Shown here piece after piece: positions 1 to 8,313 of a DNA stretch of 64,000 nt. The position numbers and the translations under genes were made by a program. This stretch comes from Chelatococcus reniformis (GTDB lineage: Bacteria > Pseudomonadota > Alphaproteobacteria > Rhizobiales > Beijerinckiaceae). The notes below the pieces were generated by a model, which worked only from the letters and a program-made list of their open reading frames with translations, did not search any database and was not told where the DNA came from. The DNA is taken from the NCBI RefSeq assembly GCF_014640075.1, contig NZ_BMGG01000003.1:309036-373035 (forward strand), given 5' to 3'. How positions within the stretch are numbered: the first letter of the stretch is position 1; each line of letters opens with the position of its first letter.

Positions 1-58
1 ATGAACCGCCGGGCGCCGAGGGGCGTGACGCGATGGACATGAGAGGGAGGACAAGGAC

Positions 59-1096
59 ATGCAGCGGATGATCAGTCGCGGCGTGATGGGCGCAGGGCTG
101 GCGATCGGTGTGGTCGCGCTACTGGGTGCCGGCACCGCTATAGCCGAGACGATCAAGCTGAAGCTGGCCGACCGGCTGCCACAGGAGCACTACGTCGCCC
201 GCTACACCACGGAATACTGGATCGACGAGGTGCAGAAGGGCACCGGCGGGAAGGTCGCAATCCAGCGCTTCCCGAGCGAGCGGCTCGGCAAGTCAAAGGA
301 CATGCTGATGCTGACCAAGTCCGGCGTGGTCGACATCGGCGAGTATGTGCCGGGCTACCTCGGCGATCAGATGCCGCTGTCGACCGTGGGCGAACTGCCC
401 GGCATCGTCCCTACCGCCTGCGCCGCCTCCTTCGCCTATGAGGCGCTGGCCAGGCCCGGCGGGCTCTTGGACAAGGCTGAACTCAAGCGCCAGGGATTGC
501 GGCTGCTCTATGCGGTCGGACTGCCCGCTTACCAGCTCTTCACCTCCAAGCAGATCGGGGACTTGGCCAGCCTCGAGGGACTGAAGGTGCGCTCGACGGG
601 ACCGGCGATGGACTCGGGCCTGCGCCAGCTCGGCATCACGCCGATCCGCATGAGCGCGGCGGAGCTCAACGAATCCTTTTCGCGCGGCACCGTCGACGGC
701 ACCGCCTTCCCCGCCGCCAGCATCTTCTCCTACGACCTGCAGAAACAGGCCAAATACGCCACCACGGGCCTGAGCTTCGGCAGCAGCATAACCTTCTACG
801 CCATCTCGACCAGAGTCTGGGACAAGCTGCCGGCAGACGTCCAGAAAGTCATGGCCGAGGCGGGCGAGCGAACCACCCGCCACGGCTGCAAATTGATTGA
901 CGCCGATGACAAGGCGGCCTTCGAGCGGCTGCGGGAAGGCGGCACCGCGCTGGTGACACTTCCCGACCAGCAGCGGGAGAAGTTCAATGCGCTGTTGTCG
1001 CCGGTCGCCGTCGAATGGGCGGATGGGCAGGACAAGAAGGGCCGCGCCGGCAGCGAGACGCTGAAAGCTTTCCGCGCCGCAATACCGACGCCCTGA
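59..1096 (+). CDS. dctP: TRAP transporter solute-binding protein, DctP family
   Basis: Periplasmic binding protein of a tripartite ATP-independent transporter; it would capture a carboxylate and hand it to the DctQM permease encoded just downstream. The 345-residue length is normal for DctP. Residues 1-29 form a signal peptide (charged start, hydrophobic core, cleavage after AIA). The conserved LKVR segment carries Arg178, the arginine that salt-bridges the substrate carboxylate in this family. A strong purine-rich ribosome site (GGGAGG) lies about 8 bases before the ATG. Unusually, a crotonase gene separates it from dctQ and dctM. Substrate unknown; the CoA-handling neighbours suggest an organic acid. 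Family call firm, substrate not. Confidence 0.93.
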   Translation: MQRMISRGVMGAGLAIGVVALLGAGTAIAETIKLKLADRLPQEHYVARYTTEYWIDEVQKGTGGKVAIQRFPSERLGKSKDMLMLTKSGVVDIGEYVPGYLGDQMPLSTVGELPGIVPTACAASFAYEALARPGGLLDKAELKRQGLRLLYAVGLPAYQLFTSKQIGDLASLEGLKVRSTGPAMDSGLRQLGITPIRMSAAELNESFSRGTVDGTAFPAASIFSYDLQKQAKYATTGLSFGSSITFYAISTRVWDKLPADVQKVMAEAGERTTRHGCKLIDADDKAAFERLREGGTALVTLPDQQREKFNALLSPVAVEWADGQDKKGRAGSETLKAFRAAIPTP

Positions 1097-1164
1097 CGGC
1101 GGCAGCGTTCTCTCCGCCGGCCGCTGCCGCGGCCGGCTGCCGTTCCTCGCAGATAGGCCAGTCG

Positions 1165-1902
1165 ATGCCGACCACCGCAAGCTACAGCGTCCGCCGCATC
1201 GCCGGCGTCGACATCGGCGAGTTCCATCTCCAATCACAGTCGGGAATGAACCCGCTATCCAGCTCGACCGTGGCCGCGATGCATGACGGCTTGCGACGCC
1301 TGGATACGGTCGAGCCGCCGCACGCCATCCTGTTCCGGGCGAGCGGCCGCTGCTTCTGCGCCGGTGCCGATCTCAAGGAGTTCGGCACCATCACCGAGGA
1401 GGGGTTTCGCGGCTACATGGTCGCGGTGCTCGAGATGTATGCAGCCATGGCCGAGGTGCGCAAGCCGGTGATTTCGCTCGTGCATGCCGACGCGCGCGGC
1501 GGCGGCGCCGCGGTCGCTCTGTTCTCCGATTTCGTTATCGCCGCCGACAACGCCTTGTTCGCGCTGCCGGAAGTCCACAGGGGTCTGGCCGGTGGCGGCT
1601 ACCTGTTGCCGCGGCTGGTGGGCAAGCAGCGGGCGGCCGAGATGGTGCTGCTCGGACGCACCTACACCGCCCAGGCCATGCAGCAGATGGGGTTGGTGAC
1701 CGAGGTCTGTGCCTCCGAGGCGCTCGAAGTGCGCCTGGAAACGCTGTGCGCCGAGCTCGCGCAGATCTCTCCGGGGGCGTTCGCGGTCGGCAAGCGCTCC
1801 CTGGCCGCCGGGCTGTTCACCGGCATGCGCGAAGCAATGGCCACGCATGTGGAAGCGCAGACGCAATCCTTTCGCCTGGCTCGCGACAACGGCTTGCTGT
1901 GA
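1165..1902 (+). CDS. Enoyl-CoA hydratase/isomerase (crotonase) family protein
   Basis: Crotonase-fold enzyme acting on an acyl-CoA, 245 residues, slightly shorter than the usual 255-265. The start at MPTTAS is inferred from family length; the frame stays open upstream but overlaps dctP. The oxyanion-hole segment GRCFCAGADLKEF is intact. The glycine-rich helix reads GGGAAVALFSD, so the first catalytic glutamate of true enoyl-CoA hydratases (GGGCE) is absent, while the second is kept in LPEVHRG. This suggests an isomerase, a lyase or another crotonase reaction rather than classical hydration. It sits inside the TRAP operon, so it probably acts on the imported compound after CoA activation. Confidence 0.88.
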   Translation: MPTTASYSVRRIAGVDIGEFHLQSQSGMNPLSSSTVAAMHDGLRRLDTVEPPHAILFRASGRCFCAGADLKEFGTITEEGFRGYMVAVLEMYAAMAEVRKPVISLVHADARGGGAAVALFSDFVIAADNALFALPEVHRGLAGGGYLLPRLVGKQRAAEMVLLGRTYTAQAMQQMGLVTEVCASEALEVRLETLCAELAQISPGAFAVGKRSLAAGLFTGMREAMATHVEAQTQSFRLARDNGLL

Positions 1903-1959
1903 CGTCCGCCGCGTCCGGGCTTCACGAGGCCCGCCCGGACGCGCTTCGCCTGTCCCTTA

Positions 1960-2580
1960 ATGGCGGCACACCACAACGATACCTGGGGGCGCACCGTGTT
2001 GAGACATATCGAGCGCACGATAGATTCAATTGATTATGTTTTGCGTGGATTTATCGGAGCATGTTTAATACTTGTCATGTTTATTATATTCTTCGACGTC
2101 GTGGGACGCTATGCATTCAACAGCCCCATCTCCTGGGTCTACGACATCGTCGCCATCTATTTCCTCAATGCGATTCTCTACCTCATGGCTTCGGAGACAC
2201 TGCGGTCGGGCAGCCATCTCGCGCTCGACCTTCAGGTCCGGCTGTTGCCGCAGCGCGTCTGGTCCCTGCTGCAGGGCGCGGCATGGTTGGCGGTCGCCGC
2301 AGTTCTGGCCCTCGCCTGTTGGCAGATCGGCGGTGCGGCGATCCGGAGCCTGATCGCCGGCGAAGTGCATCCCGGCCTGTATGAATGGCCGGTCTGGCTG
2401 GAGAAGGGGATCGTGGCCTTCGGCCTGGCACTTCTGGTGGTGCGCATCGGCCTGCGGCTGACGCGCTTCTGCCTGACGGGCGCCGATGCGCGAGTATTCC
2501 ACACCGAGGACGCCCACGATGCCGGGGCGCTGCCTCCTGCCGCGCTCGGCGAAGCGGCTGGCGGAGGGCGGGCCCGGTGA
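1960..2580 (+). CDS. dctQ: TRAP transporter small permease subunit, DctQ family
   Basis: Small membrane subunit of the TRAP transporter, 206 residues with four predicted transmembrane helices (about residues 30-50, 65-82, 105-125 and 145-165). The family motif D-V-x-x-R-Y follows the first helix. The stop overlaps the start of dctM by four bases (GTGA), implying translational coupling. The first 40 or so codons are strikingly AT-rich for this genome (TTA, ATA and ATT codons) and contrast with the GC-rich remainder; this may ease translation initiation of a membrane protein or mark foreign sequence. A GTG at 1996 is an alternative start. Confidence 0.88.
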   Translation: MAAHHNDTWGRTVLRHIERTIDSIDYVLRGFIGACLILVMFIIFFDVVGRYAFNSPISWVYDIVAIYFLNAILYLMASETLRSGSHLALDLQVRLLPQRVWSLLQGAAWLAVAAVLALACWQIGGAAIRSLIAGEVHPGLYEWPVWLEKGIVAFGLALLVVRIGLRLTRFCLTGADARVFHTEDAHDAGALPPAALGEAAGGGRAR

Positions 2581-3872
2581 ATACCTCTGCCGTCTTCTTG
2601 ATTCTGGGCGTGCTGTGCCTGCTGCTGCTGTTGCGCATCCCAGTGGCGTTTTCGATCCTGGCCGCCGCCTCGCTCGGCTTGCGGCTGGTCGCAGGCTCGG
2701 ACGTGTTGATGGGCATCTTGGAGACGACGCCCGTCTCGGCGGCCGCGAGCTATGAGTTCGTTACCGTGCCGATGTTCCTCTTGATGGCCGAGTTTGTCGT
2801 CATCAGCGGTGTCGCGGACGGGATCTTCCGGGCGGCGGCGGCATGGGTCGGGCGATTCCCGGGCGGGCTGGCCGTCGCCACAGCGCTCGCCGGAGCCGGC
2901 TTCGGTGCCATCTCCGGCTCGAGCACGGCGGCGGCGGCGACGCTCTCGGCCACCTCCGTCCCGGCCATGCTGCGCGAGGGGTACGAGCCGAAGCTCGCCT
3001 ACGGCGTCGTCGCCATCTCCGGCACGCTCGCCATGCTGATCCCGCCGAGCGTGGCCATGGTGCTCTATGGTCTGATCGCTGACGTCAGCATCGCCGCGCT
3101 CTTCGTCGGTGGCGTGATCCCGGGCATCGTGGTCGCCGTCACCATCATCTTGACCGTGCAGGCCATCGTCTGGCTCGACCCGTCGAAGGCGCCGCGCATC
3201 ACCCACTATTCACGCAAGGACCGGTCGCAGGCGCTGCGTGTTGCCATGCCGATGATGCTGCTGTTCGCGGGCGTGACGGGAGTGATCTATTCGGGCGTGG
3301 CCACGCCGACCGAAGCCTCGGCGATCGGCGCCTTGGGTGCCTTCGTCATCGCTATGGCAGCGCGCCGGCTCGACCGGCGCAACGTTCTTGCCGCGGCCTC
3401 GGCGGCAGCGCGGACCACCTGCATGGTGCTGATGGTGATCGTCGCCGCCCACGTGCTCGCCTACTTCCTCGTGCTGACCAGTGTGACGGAAAATCTGATC
3501 AGTTGGGTGAACGGGCTGGGCCTGCCGCGCTGGGGCGTGCTGATGGTGATCTACGCGATCTTCCTGATCCTCGGTTGCTTCCTCGACCTCGCAGCCATAC
3601 TGGTGCTGACCATTCCCGTGGTGCTGCCGCTGGTCGTATCGCTGGGCTACGATCCGATCTGGTTCGGCATCATGGTGATCGTGCTGGGCGAGGTCGGGCT
3701 GGTGACGCCACCCGTGGGCCTGAACGTTTTCGTCGTCGCCCGTGTCACCAAGCAGCCGGTCATCGAGGTGTTCCGGGGCGTGACGCCGCACGTGTTCGCG
3801 CATCTGATCGCCATTGCCGTGCTGACGATCTTCCCCGAGCTGGTGCTATGGCTGCCGAGCACGATGAAATAG
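2577..3872 (+). CDS. dctM: TRAP transporter large permease subunit, DctM family
   Basis: Large, ion-coupled permease subunit of the TRAP transporter; 431 residues with about twelve hydrophobic helices, normal for DctM. I use the GTG that overlaps the dctQ stop; the frame is open further upstream but that part only shadows dctQ. Typical features are the glycine/serine-rich stretch FGAISGSSTAAAATLS near residue 105, the PPSVAMVLYG segment and the late motif VTPPVGLNVFVV. The gene ends the TRAP operon and is followed at once by a palindromic element that may terminate transcription. Confidence 0.92.
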   Translation: MNTSAVFLILGVLCLLLLLRIPVAFSILAAASLGLRLVAGSDVLMGILETTPVSAAASYEFVTVPMFLLMAEFVVISGVADGIFRAAAAWVGRFPGGLAVATALAGAGFGAISGSSTAAAATLSATSVPAMLREGYEPKLAYGVVAISGTLAMLIPPSVAMVLYGLIADVSIAALFVGGVIPGIVVAVTIILTVQAIVWLDPSKAPRITHYSRKDRSQALRVAMPMMLLFAGVTGVIYSGVATPTEASAIGALGAFVIAMAARRLDRRNVLAAASAAARTTCMVLMVIVAAHVLAYFLVLTSVTENLISWVNGLGLPRWGVLMVIYAIFLILGCFLDLAAILVLTIPVVLPLVVSLGYDPIWFGIMVIVLGEVGLVTPPVGLNVFVVARVTKQPVIEVFRGVTPHVFAHLIAIAVLTIFPELVLWLPSTMK

Positions 3873-3976
3873 AGCATGATCTCGAAGGGCGGCCGCCGGA
3901 TTCTCGGCAGGATCACGCCCAAACCAACGACTTGGAGCGAGAGGATGATTCAAGTGGAATCATCATCTCGCTCTAG
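3869..3976. repeat. Intergenic palindromic repeat (GAGCATGATC...CTCTAG type)
   Basis: A mosaic element that begins at the dctM stop codon. Its right half is a strong hairpin at 3935-3973: GAGCGAGA at one end and TCTCGCTC at the other, with inner arms ATGATTC and GAATCAT around a short loop. The outer ends read AGAGCATGATC and CGCTCTAG. The layout resembles the dispersed intergenic palindromes of Rhizobiales and a related element at about 13241-13343. It may act as a terminator between dctM and the TetR gene. The relationship to named repeat families is from memory. Confidence 0.6.
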
Positions 3977-3983
3977 ACGCGAC

Positions 3984-4670
3984 ATGCCCGAGAGCGACAC
4001 GAGACATATGCCGATACGCAAGGGAGAAAAAAAGAAGACCCGGCAAGAGAAGGCGGCCGAGAACAGGCTGAAGCTGCTGCACGCCGCCGCCGAAGTGGTC
4101 GGCGCCCTCGGCTATACCGAAGCATCGGTGGCGCGCATCGTCGAACGGGCTGGACTAGCTCATGGAACATTTTATCTCTATTTCGAATCACGTCAGGATT
4201 TGTTCGATCAACTGCTGCCCGAGATCGGGGGCGAGGCGTTGGCGGAGATCCGCGAGCAGCTCGGCGTGCCGCCCGACTTCATTACAATGGAGGAGCGCGG
4301 CCTACGGGCGTTCTTTGGCTATGTGCTGAAGAACCCGGCCTATTTCCGCATCCTCACCGAAGCGGAGGCGGCTGCGCCGGCTGCTTACCGCAAGTATACC
4401 GCGGATCGGACAGGGCGCTTTCTCGATTCAATTACCACGGCCTGGCGGCGGGGCGAAGTGAAGGGTTTCAGCCAGCAGGAATTGGGCGTCCTGACGCAAA
4501 TCATGCTGGCGTCACGCGCCTATCTCTTCCAGCACTACGGCAAGGACACGGATGGCCCCCGGGCAGTGCCGGAGTGGGTGGTCTCGGCGTATGTCCGCTT
4601 CGTCGCGCGCGGCCTGGGACTGCCCGAACCCCAGGCGGGGTCCGAGGCGGAGCCGCCGTCGACGACTTGA
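3984..4670 (+). CDS. TetR/AcrR family transcriptional regulator
   Basis: DNA-binding repressor, 228 residues from MPESDT (a start at 4008 is also possible; the open frame further upstream runs through the palindromic repeat and is not credible). The N-terminal helix-turn-helix reads VARIVERAGLAHGTFYLYFESRQDL, the classical TetR recognition-helix pattern. A basic tail KGEKKKTRQEK precedes it. The C-terminal ligand domain shows no specific signature. Its position directly after the TRAP operon, on the same strand, suggests that it controls uptake and CoA metabolism of the TRAP substrate. Confidence 0.88.
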   Translation: MPESDTRHMPIRKGEKKKTRQEKAAENRLKLLHAAAEVVGALGYTEASVARIVERAGLAHGTFYLYFESRQDLFDQLLPEIGGEALAEIREQLGVPPDFITMEERGLRAFFGYVLKNPAYFRILTEAEAAAPAAYRKYTADRTGRFLDSITTAWRRGEVKGFSQQELGVLTQIMLASRAYLFQHYGKDTDGPRAVPEWVVSAYVRFVARGLGLPEPQAGSEAEPPSTT

Positions 4671-4712
4671 GGGCGACACGTTCCGAAGTCGATGGCGCGA
4701 GTCAGCCCCGAT

Positions 4713-4741
4713 GAAGCCGCAGGAAGCGACGTCGCGGCTTC
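4713..4741. terminator. Possible terminator hairpin between convergent genes
   Basis: Perfect 8-bp arms GAAGCCGC and GCGGCTTC separated by 13 bases, in the 74-base gap between the TetR gene and the convergent CoA-transferase gene. There is no clear T-run on either strand, so it would be a weak or Rho-assisted terminator. Confidence 0.3.
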
Positions 4742-4744
4742 CCG

Positions 4745-6037
4745 TCAGTTGCCCTCCATGGTCCCAAGCACCTCTCGCGCCGCGTCCTGTCTGGCCCGGC
4801 CAAGACCGCCCTCGCGCGCGATCTGGAGGATGCGGTCGGGGCCGTATCCAAGCAGCGCGCCGAGGACGGCATCGGTGTCAACACCGAGCATCGGCGCGGC
4901 GACGGGATCGGCCAGCGGCGTTCGGCTGAAATGAATGGGCAGCCCGACGTTGGGCACCGGTCCGAGCACCGGATGCTCGATCTCGCTGAGCAGGTCGAGC
5001 GCGGCGACCTCCGCTGATTGCAGCGCCTCGCCCACCGTACGGATCGCGCCGGCGGCCACCCCCGCCGCGTGCATCCTGGCCAGCCAATTGGCGCGATCGT
5101 CCCGGCGCAGCGCCTCGCCGATCAGGGCGAGCAAGGGCTTCTGGTTGTCCCGCCGCGCCTTGCTGGTGGCGTAGTCCGGATGATGGGCAAGATCGGGCCG
5201 GCCCAGCACGTCCGTCATCAGTCGGCGGAAAATGCGGTCGTTGGCGCAGGCGAGATAGATGGGGCCGTCTCTGGTCTCGAACGACCCGACCGGCACGGCG
5301 GTGTTCTGGGTGTTGCCGAACCGCGTGGGGCTCACGCCCGTCGCAAGATACGACATGTGGAAATTTCCCAGCATGTTGAGCGCCGCTTCAATCAGCTTGG
5401 TCTCGATGCGCTGTCCCTCACCCGTGCGCATGCGGGCGATGAGCGCCGCCTGGATCGCGTTGGCCGTCATCATCGCGGCGGCCATGTCCATGATCGACGG
5501 CCCGGCACGGACCCCCTCCTGCTCGGGAAAGCCATTCATCGATATGAAGCCGCTCTCGGCTTGGACAATCGGATCGAACCCCACCCGTCCGGCCGACGGC
5601 CCGCTGCGGCCGTAGGCGGAGACGGAGCAGAAGATCAGGTCGGGCTTGCGCGAAGCGAGCAGCTCATAGCCCAGCCCGAGCCGCTCCATCGCACCGGTGG
5701 CGAAGTTCTCGACCACGACGTCGGCTCGCTCGATCAGGTCGAGCGCCACCTCGCGCCCGGCCGGCGACTTGAGGTCGAGCCCCACGCTCTCCTTGTTGCG
5801 GTTCGCCCATAGATACGGAACGCCTTCGCTCCCGATATGCGGAGGATAGCTGCGGAAGCCGTCACCCTCGTCGGCATTTTCGATCTTGATCACCCGCGCC
5901 CCAAGGTCGGCCAGGATCAGCGTGGCGAATGGACCCGCGATGAAGTGCGTGAAATCGACGATGGTTACATCTGCCAGCGGCGTCTGCGCCTCCGCCGGCC
6001 TCGGTTGATGCGCCGGCAACGACCTGCCTCTTCGCAT
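4745..6037 (-). CDS. Class III CoA-transferase, CaiB/BaiF family
   Basis: Transfers CoA between carboxylic acids, activating a substrate for beta-oxidation-like degradation; cytosolic. 430 residues, normal for the family. Recognisable parts are VDFTHFIAGPFATLILADLGARVIKIE near the N-terminus, the adenine/CoA-contact segment YGRSGP, and Asp184 in VRAGPSIMDMAAAM, which aligns with the catalytic aspartate of formyl-CoA transferase. A ribosome site (GGGAGAAG) precedes the ATG. It converges on the TetR gene and the TRAP operon, so it probably activates the imported acid. The specific acid cannot be read from sequence. Confidence 0.92.
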   Translation of the reverse strand: MRRGRSLPAHQPRPAEAQTPLADVTIVDFTHFIAGPFATLILADLGARVIKIENADEGDGFRSYPPHIGSEGVPYLWANRNKESVGLDLKSPAGREVALDLIERADVVVENFATGAMERLGLGYELLASRKPDLIFCSVSAYGRSGPSAGRVGFDPIVQAESGFISMNGFPEQEGVRAGPSIMDMAAAMMTANAIQAALIARMRTGEGQRIETKLIEAALNMLGNFHMSYLATGVSPTRFGNTQNTAVPVGSFETRDGPIYLACANDRIFRRLMTDVLGRPDLAHHPDYATSKARRDNQKPLLALIGEALRRDDRANWLARMHAAGVAAGAIRTVGEALQSAEVAALDLLSEIEHPVLGPVPNVGLPIHFSRTPLADPVAAPMLGVDTDAVLGALLGYGPDRILQIAREGGLGRARQDAAREVLGTMEGN

Positions 6038-6316
6038 GCGCTCTTCTCCCTTTGCTCATTGTTCTCGCCTGCGAGCCGGCTGAGCCGGGCTGGCGACGGG
6101 GATCGTAGCTCGCTGTCGGAGATGCCGACAATAAAATGATTAATGATCCACTTGTCATTTTTAGTGCAGTTGCGTCGCCGCACATTGGGCGCGTCCGTTT
6201 GGAACCTGGAGCGTCTGCCGCGCCGGTGAGAACGCCGCGAAGCGACAATGTCGGGATCCGCAGCCGCCGCGCGTCCTCAGGCCACGGACGACATCTTGCG
6301 CGAAACGGAGCCCTGC
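6038..6316. other. Divergent intergenic region
   Basis: This 279-base gap lies between the CoA-transferase (leftward) and the VOC-family gene (rightward) and should hold both promoters. The stretch around 6128-6170 is AT-rich and is the likeliest promoter core. I see no convincing operator palindrome or small gene. Confidence 0.4.
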
Positions 6317-6799
6317 ATGCCCACCATCGTCTCCCACCTGTGGTTCGAGAAGGACGCGCGCCGAGCGGTCGAGCGCTACGTCTCGCTGGTTCCCGGCTCC
6401 GCCGTCATCAGCGGCAGCACGCTTGCGGCCGAGACACCGAGCGGCCCGCCGGGCAGCGTCGAGATCATCGAGTTCCGCCTCGGCGACCAGCACTTCGTGG
6501 CCCTTCAGGCCGGCCCGCTCGATCCGTTCAACCATTCGTTCTCGATCCAGGTCCGCTGCGAGAGCCAGACCGAGATCGACCGCATCTGGGACGGGCTGCT
6601 CGCCGACGGCGGCGCGGCCGAGCAGTGCGGCTGGCTCAGGGACCGCTGGGGCCTCTGCTGGCAGGTAGTACCGCGCATCCTCGGCGAGATGGCAGCCGAC
6701 CCCGATCGCGCCCGCGCCAAGCGGGTGACCGAGGCCATGCTCGAGATGGTCAGGATCGACATCGCAGCGCTGGAGCGCGCGTATCGGGCCGAGGCGTAG
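6317..6799 (+). CDS. VOC superfamily protein, PhnB/3-demethylubiquinone methyltransferase-like
   Basis: Single-domain glyoxalase-fold protein of 160 residues, starting at MPTIVSHLWFEKDA, the typical opening of the PhnB-like '3-dmu-9_3-mt' group. A frame extension to 6248 exists but lacks family similarity. The central segment LGDQHFVALQAGP and the WGLCWQVVP segment match the family pattern. Members often bind a divalent metal, but their reactions are mostly unknown despite the methyltransferase label. The gene stands alone between opposing neighbours. Function not assignable beyond fold. Confidence 0.8.
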   Translation: MPTIVSHLWFEKDARRAVERYVSLVPGSAVISGSTLAAETPSGPPGSVEIIEFRLGDQHFVALQAGPLDPFNHSFSIQVRCESQTEIDRIWDGLLADGGAAEQCGWLRDRWGLCWQVVPRILGEMAADPDRARAKRVTEAMLEMVRIDIAALERAYRAEA

Positions 6800-6830
6800 C
6801 GCCGGCGGTCGCACGCCCGGCGGAGCAGCC

Positions 6831-8183
6831 TCAGCCCGCCAGAAATGCCTCGACGGCGGCGGCCATGGCGAACACCTTGTGGTCGGCCCGGGCGAGGCCG
6901 GCGATGGTCAGGCCGACGGGAGCGCCGCCGGCGGCGGCCACGGGCAGCGAGATGGCGCAGCCGTCGATCAGGTTGATCAGCGATGCGTTGCGCAGCGCCC
7001 GCGCGTTGGCCCGGCCGAAGGCCTCGTCGGTTGCCAGGTCGGCGATTCGCGGCGGTAGGCTCGCCACCGTCGGCATGACGATGGCGTCGTAGGTGGCGAA
7101 GCGCGCTTCGACCCGGGCAATGAGGCCGCGCCGCGCCGCCAGGAGATCGAGATAGTCCGCCGCGCTTTGCGCGGCGCCCTTCTCGATGCGGCTCAGCACG
7201 CGCGGATCGTAGCTCGCGCCGGCTTCGGCGATCAGGCCGCGATGCCAGGCATAGCTTTCCGCCGCGGCCAGGCCGCCCTTGGCATTCATGGCGCCGACCT
7301 CGGCGAACTCCGGCACGGCGATGCGCGATACCAGCGCCCCCGCCCGCTCCAGCGCTGCCAATGCCTGCTCGAAGGCCGCCGCCACCTCCGGGCCGAGATC
7401 GTCGAGGACGACGGTTGTCGGCACGGCGAGCCGCAGCCCGGCGGGACCAAGGGGCACGACGGGCGCCGCCGCATCGCCGGCGAGCACCGCGTCGAGCGCG
7501 GCGCAGCAGGCGACCGAGCGGGCCAGCGGCCCGATCGAATCGAGGCTCGGCGACAGCGGCACGCAGCCCTGCTGCGGCACCCGCCGCGCCGTGGGCTTGT
7601 AGCCGACGATGCCGCAGAAGGCGGCCGGGATGCGGCAGGAGCCGCCGGTGTCGGTGCCGAGCGCGCCGTGGGCCATGCCGTCGGCGACCGCAACGGCGCC
7701 GCCGGAGGTGGAGCCGCCGGAGGCACGCCCGACCGACCGCTCGAAGGGCGCGCGCGGGTCGCCGTAGTGCGGGTTCAGCCCCAAGCCCGAATAGGCGAAC
7801 TCGGTCATGCTGGCGCGGCCGATCACGACGAAGCCCGCCTGCCGCAGGCGCGCCACCGCGGCCGCGTCGTGGCTGGCGGCCGGCCGGCCGGCGAGCGCCG
7901 TGGAGCCGGCGGTGGTCACCTCGCCGGCGATGTCGAACAGGTCCTTGATGGCGAGCGGGATGCCGGCGAACGGCGACGGCGCGGCGCCCGCCCGGCGCAG
8001 GTCGTCCATGGCGCCGGCGCTGCGCCGTGCAGCCTCGTGAGCGACGCTGACGAACGTCCGGGCCCCCTCGCCGGCCGGATCGTCGATGCGTGCCAGGCAG
8101 TCCTCGACCAGTTGGCGGCTGGTGGTGGCACCGGCGGCAAGGTCACGCGCGAGCGCAGCGAGAGTCGGCGATTTGGTCGGCAT
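6831..8183 (-). CDS. Amidase, amidase-signature family
   Basis: Hydrolyses a carboxamide to acid and ammonia; cytosolic. 450 residues starting at MPTKSP. The amidase-signature triad is complete: Lys80 in PLAIKDLFD, the cis-serine in the GGSTSGG segment (about residues 156-162) and the nucleophile Ser182 in DTGGSCRIPA. The downstream segment GIVGYKPTARRVP is also standard. The gene is divergent from the PEP-carboxylase-like gene, with 130 bases between starts. The substrate is not predictable; no GatB or GatC partner is present, so it is not a tRNA amidotransferase subunit. Confidence 0.92.
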   Translation of the reverse strand: MPTKSPTLAALARDLAAGATTSRQLVEDCLARIDDPAGEGARTFVSVAHEAARRSAGAMDDLRRAGAAPSPFAGIPLAIKDLFDIAGEVTTAGSTALAGRPAASHDAAAVARLRQAGFVVIGRASMTEFAYSGLGLNPHYGDPRAPFERSVGRASGGSTSGGAVAVADGMAHGALGTDTGGSCRIPAAFCGIVGYKPTARRVPQQGCVPLSPSLDSIGPLARSVACCAALDAVLAGDAAAPVVPLGPAGLRLAVPTTVVLDDLGPEVAAAFEQALAALERAGALVSRIAVPEFAEVGAMNAKGGLAAAESYAWHRGLIAEAGASYDPRVLSRIEKGAAQSAADYLDLLAARRGLIARVEARFATYDAIVMPTVASLPPRIADLATDEAFGRANARALRNASLINLIDGCAISLPVAAAGGAPVGLTIAGLARADHKVFAMAAAVEAFLAG

Positions 8184-8313
8184 GGCTGTTTCCTGGCGGT
8201 GAAGGCGGTCGTATCTAACCCGCGTGAGTGCCAGACGCACCTGTCATTGCCTTCGCGTTGCATGCGCGGGCGTGGATCTTGCGTCCGAGCGGCCGACCGA
8301 GGGAGATCGCGCC

